From: Ilyonectria destructans | Taxonomy: Eukaryota; Ascomycota; Sordariomycetes; Hypocreales; Nectriaceae | Assembly (NCBI GenBank): GCA_020740775.1 | Contig: JAHEWK010000003.1 | Location: 1,860,001 to 1,924,000 of the forward strand | DNA: 64,000 nt | Reading direction: 5' to 3' | Shown: one piece after another, positions 1 to 10,980 of the stretch | Layout of the letters: the number at the start of each line of letters is the position of its first letter | Numbering within the stretch: position 1 is the first letter of the stretch | Program-made: the position numbers and the translations under genes | The notes under the pieces: generated by a model | Seen by the model: the letters and a program-made list of their open reading frames with translations, nothing else | Databases searched by the model: none | Told to the model about the DNA's origin: nothing

Positions 1-440
1 CTCCTAGCACGGGGAACCACCAGGGTCTGGTTCCGGGCCTCGCCACGCCACCACCAGTGCACCCGCATGAACACCAGCAACATCAACAGCTCCAGCACCA
101 ACACCAACACCAGCAGACCCAGCAGACCCAGCAGACCCTGGCGCCATACGGAAACAGCTCTGCGCCCTATCTAGTAGCACCCCCAGAGACAAATGGCAGT
201 CTGGACCTCCCAGACGACTTCCCCGGCGCAACCTCACAACAGGGAGGATTGAGGCACTCAGGGACCGTGTACCGCGGGACCAGCAAGCCCCATGACTATG
301 ACGAGTTCCCAAGCATGAACCCCTACGAGAAAATAGACTCTTCTCGGGAAGAGAACCCGGCCCCAGAGTTGAACGGCGCGTACCCTGCTCCTCTTAAGGT
401 TCAGCACGACAGGCGAGCGCGGCCAGCGGAGCTTCAGTGA
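1..440 (+). CDS. C-terminal part of an unrecognised Gln/His-rich protein (5' end outside window)
   Basis: The frame is open from base 3 of the window to a TGA at 438-440, so only the last ~145 residues or final exon are present. The start must lie upstream; the only in-frame start-like codon is a GTG at 57, which I do not believe is the initiator. The sequence is low complexity: a His/Gln-rich block (roughly residues 20-45 of the visible part, encoded by CAGACC and CAACAC repeats), followed by an acidic, Pro/Gly-rich tail with SMNPYEK. No enzyme motif or membrane segment is visible. It looks like the disordered tail of a regulatory or cytoplasmic-tail protein. I do not recognise the family and infer no function. 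It is convergent with the GPI protein at 1070. Confidence 0.55.
   Translation, partial: PSTGNHQGLVPGLATPPPVHPHEHQQHQQLQHQHQHQQTQQTQQTLAPYGNSSAPYLVAPPETNGSLDLPDDFPGATSQQGGLRHSGTVYRGTSKPHDYDEFPSMNPYEKIDSSREENPAPELNGAYPAPLKVQHDRRARPAELQ
83..140 (+). repeat. Short tandem repeat encoding the Gln/His tract
   Basis: Imperfect CACCAA and CAGACC hexamers, including three consecutive CAGACC-like units, lie inside the terminal reading frame and keep it open. Length variation here would change the Gln/His/Thr tract without a frameshift. Confidence 0.6.
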
Positions 441-1069
441 TCAAGTAACGAGCAACGGCCCCGTTTCACGAGGATTCCCTGTTCTCGATGAGGCAATGTG
501 GGCCTATTTTTATCATTTGACCCAGAGTCATTATTACGAATGGTTTCGAAAGATATTTTACACAGCGAGCACATAATGTCAGACATGTCACAAGAAACAA
601 GGTTCAAAACGTGTGAGCTTAGGGATGAAATTGCTTTCGGTACATTGCGTATCTACAAGAACGAGACAATCATCCTCCGAGCAATGCTATGCCTTTTCCA
701 GATCCCCGAGATCAGATTACAACTTCCAAAACGTGGGCAGAACATCAACTCCCAAAACCCCCCTGGATCGCCCCCCCTCTCCTTTGCATTCCCAACCCGT
801 TTTTGATGCAGGGTGGGGAAAGGGCATCGACAAAAGACTACTCCCTCTTCCCAATCCAGATGCGGGCGAAAAATGGTTCAAAATAATTATTATTGTGGCG
901 AAGGTTTCCGCCCAGAAAGCTTGATGGCAGGCGTTTCGAGGCGCATCCAGACACTTCTTGGCGTCCATGCTCAGCTGCGGGACTTGGCTGATTCGAGCTG
1001 ACGGGCATGGTTGCTCGCATCGCCGTCGATTCGAGCTGGCGATGCGTGCGAGCGGATCGTGAGAACCGC
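441..1069. other. Intergenic, convergent 3' ends
   Basis: Short ORFs here lack ATG context, codon pattern or recognisable motifs. This is probably the 3' UTRs of the two convergent genes. No terminator-like or RNA gene structure was recognised. Confidence 0.5.
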
Positions 1070-1645
1070 TTACAGGGCCAGGACAGCGACGACGGCGGCC
1101 AGACCAAGGCTGAGCTTGACGGCACCAGCGCCGGCAGTGACGACGCCGGGGATGTCGGTGGAGCTGCAGTTGTCGCCGGTGCAGCTGGAGCCGGAGCCGG
1201 AACCACCAGAGCCGGAGCCGGAACCACCAGAGCCGGAGCCGCCAGAGCCGGAGCCACCAGAACCAGAGCCGCCGGAGCCAGAGCCACCGGAGCCAGAGCT
1301 GCAGTTGTCGCCCTTGCAGATGTAGGGCTGCTCATGGGGAGTACCGGTAGAACCAGAGCCCCAGCCCATGGTCTGGGTGGGCGGGCCGCCGTGAGTCTCA
1401 ACGACGGTGCAGGGGCAGTCGGTGATGGTCAGAGTGCAGGCCGTGGTGACATCGTAGGTGTGGCCGTTGAACACGAAAGACGTGGGACTGGGGCAGACGG
1501 TGGTGTAGGCAGTGTACACCTTGGTGACCTCCACGATGGTGCCGTTGCCGGGGAGCGCGGTCGAGAAGACTCCAGGAGTAGGAGTCTGGGCGGCAGCGAG
1601 GCTGGCGAGGCCAGCGAGGGCAAGGATGGCAGTGTTGGCGAACAT
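1070..1645 (-). CDS. GPI-anchored cell wall protein with Gly-Ser repeat
   Basis: Single exon, 191 aa, from the ATG at 1645. A frame-extended start at 1705 would place 20 polar residues before the signal peptide and is unlikely. Residues 1-19 (MFANTAILALAGLASLAAA) form a signal peptide. Next comes a Thr/Val-rich wall-protein module with paired cysteines (TVCPSPTSFVFNG and LTITDCPCTVV), then a Gly/Ser repeat flanked by two copies of a C-x-GDNCSS motif. The protein ends in a hydrophobic tail (VKLSLGLAAVVAVLAL) with small residues upstream, as in GPI-anchor signals. This architecture is known for fungal structural or mucin-like wall proteins; no catalytic residues are seen. It is probably displayed at the hyphal or conidial surface. 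The exact family member is uncertain. Confidence 0.85.
   Translation of the reverse strand: MFANTAILALAGLASLAAAQTPTPGVFSTALPGNGTIVEVTKVYTAYTTVCPSPTSFVFNGHTYDVTTACTLTITDCPCTVVETHGGPPTQTMGWGSGSTGTPHEQPYICKGDNCSSGSGGSGSGGSGSGGSGSGGSGSGGSGSGSGGSGSGSSCTGDNCSSTDIPGVVTAGAGAVKLSLGLAAVVAVLAL
1187..1299 (-). repeat. 15-bp-type minisatellite coding for (GSGGS)n
   Basis: Tandem GGAGCCGGAGCCACCA-like units encode repeated GSGGS blocks in the wall protein. Units vary by silent or conservative changes and stay in frame, so copy-number change would alter linker length only. Confidence 0.85.
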
Positions 1646-3069
1646 CTTGAAAGGGAGGGTTTTTGGTTTTGAGTTGAAGTGAACGGGAGGAGTCCGGGAA
1701 GGCAAAAGGAGTTGCGAGGAGGGTTAAAAGACGAGTGAGCTGAAGCGAGTGACTGGAGCGAGAGTGCTGAGTTGTAAACGAGTGTGGGTTGCGAGCTGAA
1801 GCTTGTGATGAGAAAGTTTATGTCCATTTGCGGTCGACGAAGGCCTCTTTTATCATCCGTCACCTCTCCCTTGGCGACGCAAACGAGCCGGCGACCTCAT
1901 CTCCCTAGCCATTCCGTCAGTTCAGTTGAGACATGTCCCATCCCTGCGTGTCTGGCGATTTGCACCTCTTCAGCCAGCCAAGAATGATAAACAAACCAGC
2001 CAGCGTCCAAGCCCATTCCGTTGCCACGCTGCGAGATGAGGCCTCGTTCCAAGGGAGGCGGGCCAGACCGATATAGACCGCCGGCCGGCTCCCTTGCAGA
2101 GACCCGGCGAGACGGGTCCCTCGCATTCCCGCCTCCCGACGGCATCCATTCTGCAGGAGGACACTTTATTTCGCCCGTCGAAGGCTCGAAAGAGTCCAAG
2201 GGCGCATCCGTCGTAGAAGGAAGGGTCACACATTTTCGGTAGTTATCCGTGGCGCGGCCGGTCAGGAGCTGGACTTTTGAGACTCTTTGTTGACATTGTC
2301 GTGGAGGCTGCCCAAATTTCTTTCTATGTACAAGTGTATCAGCGCTCCCCGCCTTGTAACCGACTCCTTTCGATGCAATGCATTACTTTGGCCCGAGTAT
2401 CGCAACATGTCCCTTGGCCGTAAATAACAACAAGATGCCGCCGATTTTTCCTGTTCCGCCGTTCCCCAATCCCCTATCGCACCGCCCTCCTATCGTCGCG
2501 ATGCCTGTCTGTATCGACAATGCCGCCCAGCCTGCCTATTCGTGGCGTTGTCCTTCCCTTGGCTCGGCCAAACGTCCCGCTTTACGGGGACAGTAGGGCT
2601 TATCCACTCCCCCTTTCATATTTTTTCGTGTACTCTCTGTCGTGTAGTAATCTCTCTCCCCATTGTGTTGAATATCCCTCGGGCCCCTTCAGGTTCCACA
2701 AGTGACAAAAAAAAAATGCATGTGTCAGATGACAAAGGGAGCCCGCTCATTGCGAGACCTAGTCCTAGACGAGAGTTCCGCGGCGGTAACCGAGGATTGT
2801 GGCCGGCATATGACACCCGAGGCATCGTGAAGAAGAAAAATTGTTAACATCAATGAAACAAAAAACCCAAAAACACCGATAATGCATGAGATGAGGTGGC
2901 TCTAGCTGGTATCGTTTCGATGGTGTCAAAAGCACATGGTAGCCAAATCAACCAGTAGGCTATATGCAAATGACTCGTGAAATGAGGCGCAATGTATGGC
3001 TGGACGAGTCGTGCTTCAGGAAGTCGACCGTCCCACCTGCAGCGAACGTCGGCATTCGGCATCCACGGT
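1646..3069. other. Intergenic between GPI protein promoter and flbA 3' end
   Basis: This holds the promoter of the GPI-protein gene (near side, with purine-rich runs on the plus strand) and the flbA 3' UTR. Nothing else is supportable. Confidence 0.5.
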
Positions 3070-5406
3070 TCACTTTCGGTTGGAGCGGCTCTGGCTACGC
3101 TCCGGGACCCGGGCGACAACGTCGAACTCGTAATTTCGCAGTTGCTGCTCGTACCTGGGGCTGCGAAGGAACTTGGGCACGGAATCCTGCAAATTGTCAG
3201 CGACTGTGGGTAGTCATGGGAGAGGGGTTCTTAGTCAAAACTTACACTAGCCATCAGCTTGAAAACCGCGTTTTGGGCGTCTTCAAAGAGGGACGTGACC
3301 TCCTGGAGAGTGTCAATCATCGCCACGTCCTGTCCAACAGCCTTCGTCATTCGTGTGGCAAGGTTGTTTCGGAGCTGGTGGTCAATGTTCAGCTCGCAAG
3401 GGGATCCCGGGGCCAGGAAAGCGTTGTAAATTCCGTACGCTTGGGCCATGATCTCCTTGACGCCGTCCATTGAGGTGGTATTGGGGTTCTTTTGGGCCGC
3501 GCGAGTCACGGCCTTGCAGCTGTGGACAAACTCATCGACATCCTGGTAGAATGACAAATTCTCTTCACAGTGGGTGTCCCGAAGGTTCTCACGGAAGAGC
3601 AGGCGAAGCGCAGGGTCAGTGAGAATCTTGTCAAGTCGCTGGGTGTTGGAGTCACGGGTAATGCCGTTTCGCTGCGAAGGAGCACCGCCGCCTTCGCTTT
3701 CTGAGGCGCGTCCTCGCGAGCCAGTGCCGTTGAGAAGATCCTTGCCGCGCTGCGATATTTGGTAGATGGCATATTTTGTGGGCTGGAAAACGTTGCAGCC
3801 AGGGTTCTGTGACATGTAGGCTCGGTCCTGGGCCACAACCTCAACCAGATCGTACTCAACAAAGAGGGCAGCAACCTCAACCGTCTCCCGTCGGTCAACG
3901 ATAGTGGAGCAGTCCATCAACCAGTCAATGGTAGACTTGCCCGTGAATGTGTCGCGGTACGACTTTCCGTTAACCTTGCGCTCAGCAGCCATCTTCACGC
4001 CGGTCAGGCCGTCTCGGTAATCGTGTAGCGAATCTGAATCGGCGGCATTGACGGTTGCCTTAATGTTTCGGCCCTCGGAACCAACAAATCGGCGGAAAAT
4101 GACCTCGAGAGTGCCCTGGTCATGGAGCAGCTTATCTGTCTGGCCGTCTCGCTCGAGGAGCACCAGCTGGGTCGCACCAAGGTTGACGAGCTCCGTTACC
4201 TGCTTCTGTTGAATGCCGTTTCTCGAGCAGAATCTATCTAGCACGGTAACTCCCTTCGCCGTAAGCTGCCAGACGGAACCCTTCATGTTGTACACCTGCT
4301 GGTATTTGCCGTCGGCAGACTCAATGAAGCGAGCCTCGACGAAGCGCTGGCAGATAGAGCGGGCCATGTCCTTAGCCATGGAGAAGGTGGTAGTTGTGGT
4401 GGTGGTGACAATACGGGAGGGGTCTTTGGGATCGGGCATGCGGTTGGACTGAGAGAACTTGAGAGATCCCAGGTTGTTGATGGCATCCTCGGAGAGGAAG
4501 GTATACTCGACCTTGGTCAATCGCACGCGGTGGGCCGACAGCGGCAACAGACTGACGACGAGAGTGGAAAACAGATCCTTGAAGTCCTATTGTGCAACCA
4601 AAGTCAGTCATGGCTCAGGCGAGAACGGGTTCGGGAGCAGCGTTTCAGAGGGTGGCGTCTCGTGCCCCCGCGCGGAAGGCCGCAGAGAAACCGGCGCACC
4701 AGAAACGGCGAGGCATGTGTAAGTATTGTAGAACCGTTGTACATACCCTTGTGAAAGGCCGGTCATCGTCCGTCATGCGCAACAAGCGCGAGGATGTTTG
4801 ATGCATTTTGTTTGCCGTGACGGGGGAAGACTTGATGGGAGGCGGTTGGTTTGGGTCCGCGGTCGCGTAGGGCTGGGACAACGGGTGGTTCGCCGTGGGC
4901 GGCTGGGAAGCGTGGGCGCTATCCAGGTTGGCGCTGGACAAGAGGGATTGGTTCGAGGCGCTCTTGAGACGGTGCTTCCTGTCCGGGCTGGAGGGCTCGG
5001 AGCTGGGGCTTGGCAGGAGGGAGAGTCTCGAGAGGGTGCTGTTGGACGAGCGATGGCGGATCGAGGGCTCCGCGATGGTTGCGATGGCGTTCTGGGTCCT
5101 GTCCAAGGCGGCAGCGGCGAGAGCGAAGATGCTGGTCGACGATCGCTGGTTGAGTCTCGAGACCGAGACGGTATGGCGGTGGGAGTGGGGGTGGGCGGGA
5201 GGAGCAGCGGTGGTGGCTCCAGCAGTAGCGGCAGCAGCAGAAGCGGCGGCGGTGACGGTGTCTTGGAGCAGACGAGGGCGGTCCGTAGGTGAGGGGCGGG
5301 CTGCAGCGGAGGCGGAGCGTTTGTCTTGGTCGAGGTTATCAGAGCGTGAGGGAGTAGAGGCAGACTGAGGATCCGTGGGCCGAGGAGGATGCGACAGAGT
5401 GGCCAT
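3070..5406 (-). CDS. flbA: Developmental regulator FlbA, RGS protein with DEP domains
   Basis: Three exons (5406-4747, 4586-3246, 3186-3070) give 705 aa, close to the ~720 aa usual for FlbA. The introns are 160 and 59 bp, with GTATGT/TAG and GTAAGT/CAG borders, both phase 0. The first 190 residues are Ala/Ser/Pro-rich and disordered. At 220 the splice joins RMTDDDRPFTR to DFKDLFSTLVVSLLPLSAHR, the conserved entry into the first DEP region. A second DEP-like region (FTGKSTIDWLMDC) lies near 430-500, and the RGS domain runs ~534-690 (LDKILTDPALRLLFRENL, EENLSFYQDVDEF). RGS proteins stimulate GTP hydrolysis by G-alpha subunits. FlbA is known in Aspergillus to restrain FadA-driven vegetative growth and permit conidiation. 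The last exon supplies only 38 residues. Confidence 0.93.
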
Positions 5407-5698
5407 CTATCGGGAACGAGAGAGGTTAGGAGGGGGGCTTTGTAGTGACGGCAGCGGGAAGGTTCAAATAAGAAGGAGATGGACGAGCGAGTGAGCGAGC
5501 AGGAGTGGGACGCCAGAGATAGGTAAAAGGTGAGGAAAGGTAGGTAGGTAGACAAGACAAGGAACAAGACCGGACCAAAAGGCCCAAGTCCCCAAACCCA
5601 AGACTCAAAGAAAGGCCGGGCTCTGGAGATGAGCGCACTGGAGGGGGAGGGAGGGGTGGACGGTTGGGGTGTAGGGGTGGCCACAGAAGGGTCCTCCG

Positions 5699-5750
5699 CT
5701 GGGGACCTCCACTGGGGACCTCCACTCCACTGGGGACCTCTACTCCACTG
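5699..5750. repeat. Imperfect tandem repeat, ACTGGGGACCTCC-like unit
   Basis: About four copies of a 13-18 bp unit containing CTGGGGACCTC occur in the flbA upstream region. It is non-coding as far as I can tell. Confidence 0.7.
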
Positions 5751-6042
5751 GGAGCCCGGCGTGGAAACTGGCTGGGGGTGACTTGGGTGGGCCCCAGAAA
5801 GGCGCTGAGACGACCGGGCTAGACAAGGCAGGGAAAAATAGCCAGGGCAAGGCGATGAGCACCACAGCCCAAGCAGCGTCTCCACTCGAAATACCCTGGC
5901 AGGTAGCGGGTACATGGCAGGGTGGTGCAGCAGGGGTGGTGCGGTTGTGCGGCGCGCGCAGCGCAGAGGTACGACCTCCCTTGTATTACTGAGGGGGGCC
6001 GCTGGAGGGTCCCTGCTCGCGGCCCCGTTAGGGGTACTTTTA

Positions 6043-6077
6043 GGGGGTCTTCGGGGGAGTCTTCGGGGGAGTCTTCG
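6043..6077. repeat. 12-bp tandem repeat GGGGGAGTCTTC
   Basis: Two perfect units and one partial unit of GGGGGAGTCTTC lie in tandem, upstream of flbA. Confidence 0.75.
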
Positions 6078-7821
6078 CGAGGGGCGCCTCTGCTGAGCGA
6101 GCCTGTGGACCTGGTGGACTGCCACCAGCCGTATCGGGTACTTGGTTCTCTACACGAAAGCATGAGGGAGGGCAGGGACCCTGGTTGAGTCGCCTGCCTG
6201 GTCTCCCCAGATGGTGGTAGCGATTTCGGGTTGAGTGAATGGATGGGATTGCTGAGCCAGAGCTTGAGCCTGAGCCGGCTGTGAAGGAGACCGTGAAAGC
6301 TTCCCGGGGCAGTTTGCGGAAGAGACGGACGGGGGCAGAGAGTAGAGAGGGGAGAGGGGCCAGCAGATGATGTTAATACTACTCATCAGAAATATCTGAG
6401 AAATGGCCGCCGGCAGTGATTCCGGCTCCGGCTCAAGTATAGATATTTGGAGGGGAGGCAATAATAGCCATGAAAATCGACAGGGGATTTGGGGGGTGTG
6501 AGTGATTGTGTGCCTTTGTCTCGCTCCCCCAACTTGCCAAAAGTGTGGAAGCCGACGGCGTGGAGAGACGAACCAACCCAAAGAAAAGGCTTTGAATTGC
6601 CAAGGCAAAAAGAAGAGGTACTCCGCCGTGCTCTTGGTAGGACAACCGCTTCCAGCATCCCGCATCGCTGGCGACGCCAGGACCCCCAAGCCGCTTTCGG
6701 GGCTACCTGCACTAAGGTAGGTCACTGGTTAGGGCAGAATTGGCGCTGAGGGTTCATGGGCGTGAGCCACTCAGGCTCGCAGCAGAGGAGGAACGAGTTG
6801 CAGAAGATGCTGATCATGAGGGGTGACGGGGGAGGGGAGGCATCGGGCGGTCTGAAGAGCTGGAGGCTTCTCCGCACAGTAGACAAGGCAAGGAGTGACT
6901 GATGTGATGAGCGATTACAAAGGCCATCCATCCGTGTGGGTGGTGGTGGCGGCGGTGGATGATGACATCAAAGCGGATTGGGCGGTCCATGTGATTTTCC
7001 CTTGATCTTTAGTTGAAGCCATTCTCGGTCTCAATCGGTCTCAAAGCAACATGGCCAGTTTGGAACGGCGCGGTGCCATGACCGTCTTCTACTCCAGGCC
7101 ACGGCGCCTTTGGGTGCTAGCCCGTCTGTGTGGCTGCCCGCCAGCGCAGTCAACAGTGCAGCCCCCGGCGGAAATCGCCTGGCGTCGCTGGGCGCCATGT
7201 GCTGTAGGTCAAGTTCGGGTAGTTTTGTAGCGTGCAGAGGAAGTGAAGTTGCAGTGGTAGCGCGCGAGCGTAGCGGATCAGCGGCGCCGGGCGGGCTGTG
7301 GGTTGTGGGGCGTGGGCCCGTCGCCATGCCCAGCAGTTCCGGTGGCTCAGTGGGGCTGCTTCGAGCTCCGACGGAGGTGTGTGAATGGAATGTTCGCTCG
7401 AGGTGGAAAATAGAAGCGAAAACTGCGGCAGAGACGCGGCACGCCGCACCGCGGGACTCAGCACCGCGGACCACGGAGGAGGCGACAGTGGGCTTGGAAA
7501 GGGGTGATAATCGTCTCCCGAACCGGGCATCAGGCCGTCGAGAGATGAGCGTGAGCATGAGCCAGGACAACACGGTCCAGCTCAATTCTGTCTGTCTCCG
7601 GGGGTGCGAGGAGAACGGTGACGGATGCAACGCGTGCGTCTCTGCTGTGTGCCCTTGGTGCTTGAGTACGAGGGCGAGCCCGGAGCAGGACGCAAGAGAG
7701 GCACAGCACTATGAGAGTGACGTCGCGAGGCATTGGCGGCGAGCAAGCGCGGTGCCTCCTCCTTGCATGGGGCGCCGTCCATTCTTACCCATTCCCATCC
7801 ATGGATGGCACGGGTTGGCAT

Positions 7822-7841
7822 GGATGGGATGGATGGGATGG
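7822..7841. repeat. GGATG-type short tandem repeat
   Basis: Repeated GGATG/GGGATGGAT units lie within non-coding sequence, with related ATGGATGG copies just upstream. Confidence 0.6.
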
Positions 7842-8400
7842 AGTTTCCATGCTCGACAATGCCCGCCTTTGCCCGCCTCAAGGTTGCACGAAGACAGAAT
7901 TAGAGGTGTGTGTTACCTCTTAATCCGTCCCACACTTGCAGTCCATATGCTCCCCCCCTTGCCCCTTGAAGGCGCGTGGCTCCAGGGATTCTGCCCACCG
8001 CCCTAGGCTTCTTTCGGCCAACGGACTTCCCTGCAGCCACGCTCGCTGCTCATCCACAGCGTCACGTTGCGGCCACGCAGAGAAACCATGGCTCCCATGC
8101 TTCCACGCTCCCAATGCAACCATTGGAGCCATGGCCCGACGCAAGCCCACCCCACCCCGCCCCACGCCAGCAGCGCCTCTGGCTTTCTCCTCTTTCTGTC
8201 CGTGGTGGTGGGTGGTGGTGGTGCATTGGTGGCTGCTGCTGCTTGACGCTCCTCATTCTGCCAAATTGCTCCCAGAGGTATATTTGGCCGGGGAAGAGGA
8301 CAGTCGCAGCCGCTCGCCCTGCACTGTGCGGCCCACGCTGGTACCAGCCGTGCTGCAGAGGACCGCAGCGGAGGCTTCTCCGTGTCCTCGTCCGTGTGGT

Positions 8401-8460
8401 TCAGACGCACTCACGCACGCGCGCGCACGCACACACGCACACACACACGCACCGCACACG
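8401..8460. repeat. CA/GC dinucleotide-rich microsatellite
   Basis: An interrupted (CA)n/(GC)n tract with repeated CACGCA and ACACAC is alternating purine-pyrimidine, a composition able to form Z-DNA. A shorter relative (CACACACGCTCACACACAC-like) occurs near 10198-10240. Confidence 0.8.
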
Positions 8461-10941
8461 TGCTCACTCTCTGCTGAGCCGACCTGGCCCATGGGTCGGT
8501 CACTGAGTGACTCTGACGCCGGCGCTGGCCTGGCCCTAAGATGGCCCGAGATTGGGATTGTGATCCCGATGCTTGCCCCGCTTGGGACGGACATGATGGA
8601 GCTCTGTCTGCTGAAACGACGCCTTGAAACGTTGGGATGGACTGCTCTTCCCGCCGAGACTAGGACAAGGCGCAAGGCGCAAGGCCTGCGGCGTCTCTCA
8701 TGCCTCATGCCTTGCTTTCCGGTGTTCATCATGCTTAGCCATGCCTTGCTGTGCCTTGCTGATGTCGACTGCCGGCCGGGACGGGCTGACTCCGGCCTTG
8801 GTTCGGAACAGGCACCCACGAGTCGTCGGTCGCGCTTCCGACACGGAGAAGAGAATTGACAACAGGAAACACCACGGACATACCTCAAGGCCGATTCGAC
8901 CCACCGCCTTTGTGTCCAGCGCCCGCGAGGGTATCGATATCCGTACTTCTGATTGGTGAGTCGCCAGGCTCCGTCTCTTGCTGGTGGCTTCAATCACCAT
9001 CTGGGTGTCCACCAAGTTGTCGACGCCACTCCTGGCTCGCTGCCTTTGGTTCCTCGGTTCCGAATCGTTTGATACGCTACGGCAGCGCTACGTGGGTAGT
9101 GTCGCAGCAATTCGCGCTGCGATACTCGACAAACCAGTCGAGAGTCACACCCAAGCTGCTTCAGGGAAATGCGCCCTGCGCAATCTGTCGGCACATGTTA
9201 GCGCCCTCCTCACAACCCGTCACCGTCTTCAGCCCAGAACGGTTCGATTTCATGGAGGCGAAATTGAGATTTGCACAAAATGGGCTGTCCGTGTCCCAGC
9301 TTCTAGAAGCCCTTTTGGAAACCGGGCCGCGGCCAGGGGCTTGGAGGGGTGAATCAGACTGGTTCCACTTTACCTGGACGGGCTTTGCAATTCAACTCGA
9401 CTCAAATTCACGTCGGCCAGCCACGCGACCGCGATTTGCGGGTGGCAAGAGACGGCAGATCCTGGCTCCAAAACGTCTGCTGCTTCTTGCGCTCGGAGAA
9501 AGCGACCGATGAGGCTACCAGCCAGGAGTCGTGTTCAATTTGGGGTTTTCGTGCGAACCTGCTTGTGCGAACCTGTTAACTGGCGGCCGCTGAGAGTGGA
9601 GGACCAGTGGCGACAAGATGACGACTGAGCGAGACGAAGCGACAGAGTGATTCAAGTGTTGTTGAGAACGTGTAGCGACGAGGAAGGAATCGCGGTCGAA
9701 AAAGGGGCAACGCGGCCTTTTACTGGCAACAAGATACGCGCCATTATGAATCTGGATGCTGCACCGGTCTCCTAACCTGCACAACCTGAAGCTTCTTCCT
9801 TGTTCCTCCCAAGCCCGGTGGGGGAAAGGCTGTTGCGACATAGACGGCAGAAACGGACTTGTATGCGACGACGGGCGAGATGCCTCTCCTCCGCACTCCT
9901 CCGCGTACCCTAACTGCTCTACCTGCCTAACAATGGCATCGGCATGTCACTACGGTCATCAGCGAGATAAAGAGGTGCAAGGCGACGCCACTACTTTCTA
10001 CGCGGAAGGGATAACCAGGTGAGAATCCGTCGCGACAGCTGCAAGCTCCGATAGTGATCAACCCCCGATCCGGCCTGCAAGTACCGCCTGTAGGCACCGC
10101 TACCGAATCTCAGCTTCAGGTGGATGGCTGCAGTTGCAACTTGCAGCTGCAGAGCTCAGACGCTGCATGCCCAGATACGAGTGCTTACTGCACACCGGCA
10201 CACACGCTCACACACACTGTACGCACTGCACGCACTCACACCCGGGCAAGAGGGGGCCCGCAGCGGCCACAAAGCAACGGTAGCACTGGCGGAAGATCTA
10301 CAGTACATTCGTTCGGTTGCCCGGCGGTCGAACCCTGGACCCAGAAGCCCCAGACCGGATGCATCGCTGCGCGGACCAAGTGAGGGTCGCAACTTGCAAG
10401 TCCAGGGTAACAGAAAGGGCAATCGTGCCATCAAGCTCCGACTCCTCTTCACAGCCACTACCCGAGACTCCGCGTTCCGGGTGGGGCAGCATCAATGGCC
10501 TTCTGAGATCCGCCTGGACAGCATCGGATCTGTGGGGGGGTCGGGTGGGAGAGGCGACTAAGTGTCAGCCCATCAAGCGCCCGCTGGCATGATCCCGCAT
10601 GTCCGGGCGGCTGGCTCGCGTGGCTTGATAGCTTCACGGCCTGTGCTGGAGAATACACGGGGACGAAGATAGTCGGTCAGGCTCGGGCCCGAGAAGCCAG
10701 GGGGGAGGCTTATTAGCATACTAACTAACTCCGACCTAATTGAGTCGTGATGGACTAATTGTCTTGGTGTACGAGCTTCTTTCCTACGCACAGGCTGGCA
10801 ACACAACATCCCAGGGTGTCAGAAGGAAAGTCCACTCTCATCACCGACATAAGCCAAGCCAACGGCGCAGCATGGGAATAATCGGGTATGAGGATGGCTG
10901 GGCGGATCCTTGTGCGGGCGCCTGGGACAGCGTAAACGTCG

Positions 10942-10980
10942 TGACAGGAAGAGCTGACAGGAGGAGCTGACAGGAGGAGC
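10942..10980. repeat. Three 13-bp tandem copies of TGACAGGAGGAGC
   Basis: Units start at 10942, 10955 and 10968; the first has AAG for AGG at one position. Non-coding. Confidence 0.85.

Larger units (their letters stand above)
5407..6900 (-). promoter_or_regulatory. Upstream region / probable long leader of flbA
   Basis: The strand upstream of the flbA ATG is strongly pyrimidine-rich, and it carries minisatellites at ~5699-5750 and 6043-6077. The stop-poor frames here follow from the pyrimidine bias. A long 5' leader or core promoter is the likeliest content, but I cannot place the transcription start. No gene is supported. Confidence 0.35.

Noticed and set aside
4773..6125. 450-codon ORF on the minus strand overlapping flbA exon 1 and its upstream region
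   Set aside because: It overlaps the well-supported flbA exon in another frame, and the strand is pyrimidine-rich, which removes stop codons. The product is Pro/Ser/Leu-rich without motifs.
7110..8006. 298-codon plus-strand ORF in the gene-free interval
   Set aside because: No family motif, Arg/Ser/Gly-rich noise, and overlapping long ORFs in several other frames; composition explains it.
7936..8859. 307-codon plus-strand ORF spanning the CA microsatellite
   Set aside because: It begins at TTG, not ATG, and contains a translated microsatellite (His/Ala/Thr runs) and Cys/Pro-rich noise.
10316..10340. TCGAACC resembling a reversed tRNA B box
   Set aside because: The spacing to the flanking GG is wrong and no cloverleaf can be drawn. 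No tRNA or 5S rRNA gene was found elsewhere either.
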